Source: Rhizopus arrhizus (taxonomy: Eukaryota; Mucoromycota; Mucoromycetes; Mucorales; Rhizopodaceae). From it: a stretch of 64,000 nt of DNA. Made by a program: the position numbers and the translations under genes. Positions 58,226 to 64,000 of this stretch are shown in pieces; position 1 is the first letter of the stretch, and each line of letters begins with the position of its first letter. The DNA lies in NCBI GenBank assembly GCA_024220505.1, contig JAKZZE010000009.1, forward strand, positions 1,622,001-1,686,000, given 5' to 3'. Under the pieces are notes generated by a model. The model made no database searches. It saw only the letters and a program-made list of their open reading frames with translations, and was not told the DNA's origin.

Positions 58226-60542
58226 AGGAAACAGTTTCTCTTTCAAAGATTTAAATATTTACATTATAATGCTAAGTTTATAATAAAATGATTCATAATT
58301 TCATAGGAAGTACTAATTTATTATATTTATCATTTAACTTGTCAAAGTTTTTCAATTATTATCATCAAATTATCTCAATTTTCTATTCCTCTTTTCTTAA
58401 TTATTTTTATGTTTTTTCAAATACTTGGAAAACGCAGTATACTAGACTTCCTATGTCCTTCTCTAAACGCAGCAGATGTGTCCGTTGGAGGTCTGGTTAG
58501 CTGCCTTGTGTTCAACCAAAGCCTTGCCCCAAGCATCCTGATCACTCTCTTTTTAAGAAACATAACATTTAATGTCTGGATATACATTGAAGGTTGAAAC
58601 ACACACAAAAAAGAGATTGACAAAGTATTAAAAAGTTTGAAAGAGATTGATTATATTATTGAATCCCCAAGACATCAAGAAATAATTCTTGTAACAGAAC
58701 TTGGAGTTGTGCATGCGTGGTACGGGTGTCAAAATTTTATCTTACTATATTTACATAGGGTCCCTCGACTCTACCCTTTGATTGTCGATGATCTATCAAG
58801 GACATAGTTACCATATTCAGTGGCGACTTGGCTGGTTTTCAGGTGGTATCTTCGACCATGCTCAAGGTCCCTCCCATATGAGCTTCCCAAAAACATGTTA
58901 TTTATTGTCAAACTTTGCAACAGAACCTCAGATGCAGATATCTTTCAGCAAAGCATTCTCTTCCGTTTCAAAAGTTTACCTACTAATCTTCTTATATTTT
59001 TTGGCCCACTCTCTTTTACTCTTACTAGAGGCTGCCAGTTTAAACTCTTTTTCTTGAACAGATCAATTGTTCGGTTATAATGTTATACCCATTATTTTTC
59101 CTCCAGAGCGTCGCTTCATATTTTAGCTTAACAGTTTCTATCGGCTTTTGCTTATGCTCGTTTATTATCTCATGTTCTCAAAATATCATTTTTTTTCCCA
59201 TGATTCCAATTGGTTTTTTCTTGCCAGTTCTTTTGTTGACTGAATCCATTGAGGCTCTCAAAAGCCATTTTTAAACAGAAAGATTTGGTTTTTTTTAAGA
59301 TAAATAGCATAATCCTTTTATGAGTTGGGAGATAGTTCTTTAATTGCCCTATAGCCCGATGGGGGTTTTTTTTTTCGTTTTGTTGTATCCGTACAACAGT
59401 AAGTGAATATTCACAAAACTACATAAAACGAACATAATCATGCATCTTTGTCATATTTAGCTATAATAATCAAATTGTGCACTCTTACCCACTTCATACC
59501 CAAATATGGAAAGGTAGTTGCTAATTGAAAGATAACATTGTCTTAAACACCATATTTTCTAATCTTCCTACTTAGCAGTTACATTTACGTTTTTGCCTTA
59601 TATTTTTATGTCTAGTAAAATGGCTCTCTATATGCATAATAATCTTAGTGAAGAAGGATCAAGAAGAGTAAAAGGAAGAGATGGATTATTTTGTTTTATT
59701 ACAAGACAATAACAACACCAACAAAAATAGTATAATTGCTATTCGATTCATTCTTCTTTCCTTGTGGCATCTTAAAACACTGCAAAATAAATGGAATATG
59801 ATGATATGGAGGGTCGCTTTGAAATTAATCACTGGCTTAATACAACCTGCTCTTTATTCAAATTATAGTCGGGTCGATTTAAAGACTTTGGGTGCAAGAT
59901 TAATATAAAAAATTATCTTTTAGATACAAATGATAATGCATTAATCGAGATAATGAATAGGTCAATATTGCTTGAAAGATACAGAGGCCAATAATATAAA
60001 AAATTAATACAATCAATGAACAGTTCAAGTGCATTTTTCTTTATATAAACATGCAAGAAAAACTGATAAAAACTGTCTTTAGGATCTCCAAAAGTAATAA
60101 GAAAAGAAAATCAAGGATGAAATTGAGCTCAACAACCTGATCTCTTGGTTAAACTTTCGAGACTTGTAGTATATAGTAAAGAAATAGGATAAAAACAAGA
60201 TGAAAAGTAATTCTCTTTCAATATAAGCAACATACTAGAAGTCTTCAGCTGGATGTTATGACTACAATAATTGTAATAAGCCTCTCTTTTTTAACAAGAC
60301 TTGCTTTTTAACAATATGTGCTGTGATTGTTAGATTGATTACTCCGTTATTTCTTTTGTTATCTGCATTCGTTTGTATATATACGTATTTCTCCTTTTTG
60401 TTTTGATGCATGAGTGTATATATAAACATTTCCTTTATTGATTGAGTCTAGAATAATAGCACTTATTTATATCATTAATTACTCTTGCTTGGTTTTTTAG
60501 CTAAATTATAATTTTAGTTTCACTGCAAACTACGCATTATAT
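58226..60542. other. Gene-free region with unassigned frames
   Basis: Overlapping small frames at 58288-59274 and 59681-59908 include coding-like pieces (for example minus-strand LKKRVIRMLGARLWLNTRQLTRPPTD near 58450-58560) that may be retroelement debris. I cannot assign them. No intact gene or RNA gene was seen. Confidence 0.4.
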
Positions 60543-61052
60543 TCATGATAACTTACTTCCGTATTTGGATCTACTAGTTGTTCTTGTAGCTACACCTTGA
60601 AGATCCAGAGCTCCACGAACAAGGTGATAACGAACACCAGGAAGATCAGGAACACGACCACCACGAACCAAGACAACAGAGTGCTCTTGCAAGTTATGTC
60701 CCTCACCAGGAATATAGGCAGCCACTACTTTACCGTTTGTCAGCTTGACACGAGCTACTTTACGTTGAGCTGAATTGGGCTTTTTAGGTTTTGTTGTATA
60801 GACTTTGTTACAGACACCTTTACGTTGATAGCAACCTTCCAGTGCAGGTGTTTTGCTCATCTTGGGCTTTGATTTACGACATTTGCGAATAACTTGATTG
60901 AGAGTGGCCATGTTTGCACTTTGTTGTGTGTTAAAGGAAACTGATTTTAACTGACTCAAAATACCCTTATTGACTGTGTTGATTGTGGGTGTTGTCAATA
61001 AAGGTTTCCAAGCATTGGTGACTGGTCTCAAAAGGGATCGGAATGCCTGCAT
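60543..61052 (-). CDS. MRPS12: Mitochondrial small-subunit ribosomal protein uS12m
   Basis: A single exon of 169 residues. The first ~45 residues ([21 protein letters not shown]...) are basic and hydroxylated without acids, a mitochondrial targeting sequence. The S12 body follows: [97 protein letters not shown] and a basic end. PNSA and [13 protein letters not shown] line the ribosomal decoding centre. The internal Met at about 48 begins the bacterial-like protein, so the longer start is preferred for import. Nuclear-encoded and presumably constitutive. Confidence 0.97.
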   Translation of the reverse strand: MQAFRSLLRPVTNAWKPLLTTPTINTVNKGILSQLKSVSFNTQQSANMATLNQVIRKCRKSKPKMSKTPALEGCYQRKGVCNKVYTTKPKKPNSAQRKVARVKLTNGKVVAAYIPGEGHNLQEHSVVLVRGGRVPDLPGVRYHLVRGALDLQGVATRTTSRSKYGSKLS

Positions 61053-64000
61053 TATTGATTATTATATGAAGAAAAAATAAAATAAAACACAAATCCTCCC
61101 CCCTGGTTAATGATAAGCCACACTGGTATTGTCATTTTCAATAACCGCTACTTCAGCACTTCAACATACAAAACTCTGCTAATCAAAAATTAAAGAAAAA
61201 GTAATATCTTAAGTTCTCAGCATTTCGTCACTTGTATACTACATAAAGTCAACGGAAGCCGCATTTCCTCATTTTCAGATAGTAACATACACATTTCACT
61301 TGTATAATATATTTTTAATCTTTTGAACATAATAAAGTGTAGTTATTATAAATAAAATACATATTAATTCTACTAATATCTGCATAATAAGCCATTAAGA
61401 CTTGTAAATAATTGAAATGAGTTTTAGGTTAACGAAATAATAACTCTATGTCTACATTGTTTATATACACTTGAACCAATTGTCTTCTACAAATCCCTTT
61501 TCATATTTCTTAAATGAAATGAAATAATAATAGCCTTCCCTTCTTTATGTCGCTTGTATAAAGCCAAGGTTTTATAGTCCATTATATAGGTGCCAATATA
61601 ATCAACATATATGTATTTATAATAATTATAAACATGAATGTTTTTGCACGATGTTTGATATGAATTTGAAGTCTCAGTAACATCGGAAGTTGATGAGCTA
61701 TCTAAACAGCTTGCAAATTAAGCATAAATTATATGGAGTACTTTCTTGATAATTATTTTAGGAACCCATGCAACAGATCAAGCTAGTAAAAACGTCGGTA
61801 CAAACTGAGAGGTGTAAGATTTGATAACTTAGTATGAGAAAAACGGGTCATATAAGCTAAAGATAGACTAGCTCTGAAAATTTTCAAGTGTAGGTCGAAA
61901 TTGATAATCCAATAGCTTTGATGTCTTTAGATCGCTGTTTATTTCAAATAGATGATTTGACATGTCTTTAAGATATTTCAGGGAAGCTTTACATAAATTT
62001 AAACTATAATTCATTTTTGCGAAAAACTTTAATAACAGCATACTGTAAAAGAACATGTATATTATAAATAAAAAATTTTAACAGACTGTTTTGTTCAAGA
62101 AAGAAAAAAAAAAAAAAGATAGAGAATCAGAATTCAATAGAACTAAAATATCTATAGCGTGAAACATATATAAAATCTGGATATGCATCATTTAATAAAA
62201 CCATCTTATTAGGATATGTACAATGCAATTGATGAAACACCCTATGTATTATGCAGATGGCTAAATTCTACTAGTTATTAGTTTCTCTGTATTTATATCA
62301 AATAATACTTTACTAATTTCATAAAATAACATTTGGTTACTACTACTACATTATGATGTCTCATAAAATAAAAGATCATAAAATCCAACGAGCCTGAAAA
62401 AGTTATATTTTTATTTAATAACATTGTATCTAGTATTTATATCTTTTTCATAAAGGTTCAATTAAATCCTTTTCAAGATGCTTTAACTAACTATAGCATG
62501 TATAAATTTTAGTATGAAGATTTGTTCCTGGTTATGCAAGTGGACTGTTTATAAGTATTTCTTGAGTTGATTACATTAGGTACTATATTAAAGCAACTTG
62601 TATTGAGTTAGAGGAGTATAATCATTTATAACCGAATAAGAGAGAAAAGATTGTAATAAATCTTTGCAAAGTACACACTACTCTGATTTTGTAAACTGAA
62701 TATGAATCATGTTTAAAGTATGTCGGGATACGACAGGCTTATTCGATTGCGTTGTTAAGAATGTCTCTGTCTTTTGTTGTTGTAAATTTTGTTTTGTCTT
62801 GTAGATAGTTGAGTTGTTCATATAATTCGGTACTTGCTCTGGCTCAAATTCTTGTGATTTCTGTGATTTTATATATGATGTACAAGCTGGTGTTATATAA
62901 TGGTAATAATGATTTAAGAAAAAATAAAAACAAAGATCAAGAAACAGTTTGAGTACTTTTGAGACTGATCTTTACTTCGGTTTAAGTTAAAGTAAAAATT
63001 ATTCTAATTGAAGGCAGGTATTTATATCTTATTGAGTGAGTGGCTTGATATCTTTTATTGTAAGCGTTCTTCTGATATCCAGGTACTTTAGCAAGTGTCA
63101 TCTATAATTATGATTATGAAAACTTCTCATTTGTTCTTTGTATGTCTGTCATAGATTATCTTTTATTCTGGGAATTCCTCGCTGATTTGAATAAGGTTAT
63201 TTTACGCGTTATTTCAATTATGTGAAAGATTAGCAATATTCCTGATATTGTATTGGATTTTGTTAACTTAGTTGATACTTCTTCTTATCAAAGAACTCTC
63301 ATTAATACAAAACATATTCTTTTAAAATATGTTTAATTGGAATTAATTGTATGATCTTATTTAAATAAACTTTTATTTTATTTTATTTAATTATGATCTT
63401 GTATTAAGACTTACATTTATCAATGTCAACTACAACCAGTTACTGTTCTACAACAAAGAGGACGTCGCAACTCAAGCAGTTAAACTTCCGAACTTAAGTC
63501 CAATGGATCTACCTTATTGACCTTCGTTGAAATTAAAAAACTTTTCATTTTCCCAATTTATAAGTTTGCATGGATTCATGTAGTACAAAAGAGACGAAAA
63601 TAATTTTATAAGAAATACAATCTCTTTTTGCTCAATATGCAGATTATAAACATATACATATCGTTATAGATATAATATACTTTTATTCTAGCTTTTTTTT
63701 TGGTACAAAAATTACATCTCTTGTGGAATAGGCGTGTTGTTTCTCTCGATTAATAAAATTAACAAATAAATCAAATAATCGATGAGTCTCTTGAAACTCT
63801 TTATTGAGTAAGGACGAGAGAGGGAGCCCATTCAATACAAACTACATCTTAGAATATAACAATATGATTTAGAGCCCGAGGTAGTACGGTATAAATTATG
63901 TGGGCTGTTTATCGTACATAGCACGAAGTGCTATATATGATATGCAGTCAAATTATTAATTTTAAGAATCTTTTGAGTGATCTCACACGACATTAAGGAT
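61053..64000. other. Gene-free right end
   Basis: AT-rich DNA with no supported gene, RNA or intact mobile element. Frames are shorter than 65 codons and motif-free. Any gene starting beyond the right edge is not visible. Confidence 0.45.

Noticed and set aside
58417..58623. Minus-strand frame resembling the end of a LINE reverse transcriptase ORF
   Set aside because: Similarity is impressionistic, and no reverse transcriptase catalytic motif was found nearby.

Overview
The window is nuclear DNA of a filamentous fungus, most likely Mucoromycota (Mucorales-type). The reasons are: very AT-rich intergenic DNA full of A/T homopolymers; genes cut by many introns of about 41-65 bp with GT...AG ends and CTAAT/CTAAC-like branch points; intronless divergent histone pairs; fungal protein families (Ran1/Pat1-type kinase, Nrd1/Seb1-type factor, DUF3712, DUF3605, Zn2Cys6); and transposase relics of the type common in mucoralean genomes. 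The assignment rests on recognised motifs and general knowledge; no search was run.

Layout. 1-5.3 kb is gene-poor and holds a decayed IS630/Tc1-type transposase. At 5.4-6.5 kb is a Ran1/Pat1-like protein kinase, followed by a second, unrelated Tc1 relic (7.5-8.3 kb, minus) and an IQGAP-related RasGAP (8.9-11.7 kb, minus, 8 exons). 11.7-14.9 kb is relic DNA. At 14.9-21.5 kb a Vps68/TMEM50-like membrane protein and a 1,713-residue DUF3712-type membrane protein lie in tandem on the minus strand. 21.5-26 kb has no gene but contains long poly(A) tracts. 26-39.5 kb is dense: acetyl-CoA synthetase, a UspA-domain protein, a RING E3 ligase, a DUF3605 protein, a kinesin-4, a lipase-like alpha/beta hydrolase and a histidine acid phosphatase. 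41.4-46.3 kb has an FHA protein, a small Zn2Cys6 protein and a secreted GH28 polygalacturonase. 46.3-50.4 kb is gene-free and contains a clear 100 bp TA-flanked MITE. 50.4-54.1 kb is a complete core histone cluster (H2B<>H2A, H4<>H3, each pair divergent) with a small unknown basic-protein gene inside. 54.3-56.6 kb is a CID+RRM transcription-termination factor. 57-58.2 kb holds a transposase relic and, just downstream, a possible TnpB/Fanzor C-terminal remnant. 60.5-61.1 kb encodes mitochondrial ribosomal protein S12, and the rest has no recognised gene.

How the genes relate. Most are unlinked housekeeping or signalling genes. Clear co-regulated units are the two divergent histone pairs, each with about 540 bp of shared promoter and a TATA-like box in front of every gene. 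The RING and DUF3605 genes also share a divergent promoter. The kinesin and the hydrolase converge with stop codons only 30 bp apart. The Vps68-like and DUF3712 neighbours may both act at the vacuole/endosome, but that is inference.

No convincing new multi-gene system was found. The best leads are the possible Fanzor-like remnant beside an IS630-type transposase, the MITE, two unidentified repeat-type ORF relics, the unknown gene inside the histone cluster, and the unusually long introns of the Nrd1/Seb1-like gene. All exon models were assembled by eye from splice signals and reading frame; each sums to a whole number of codons.
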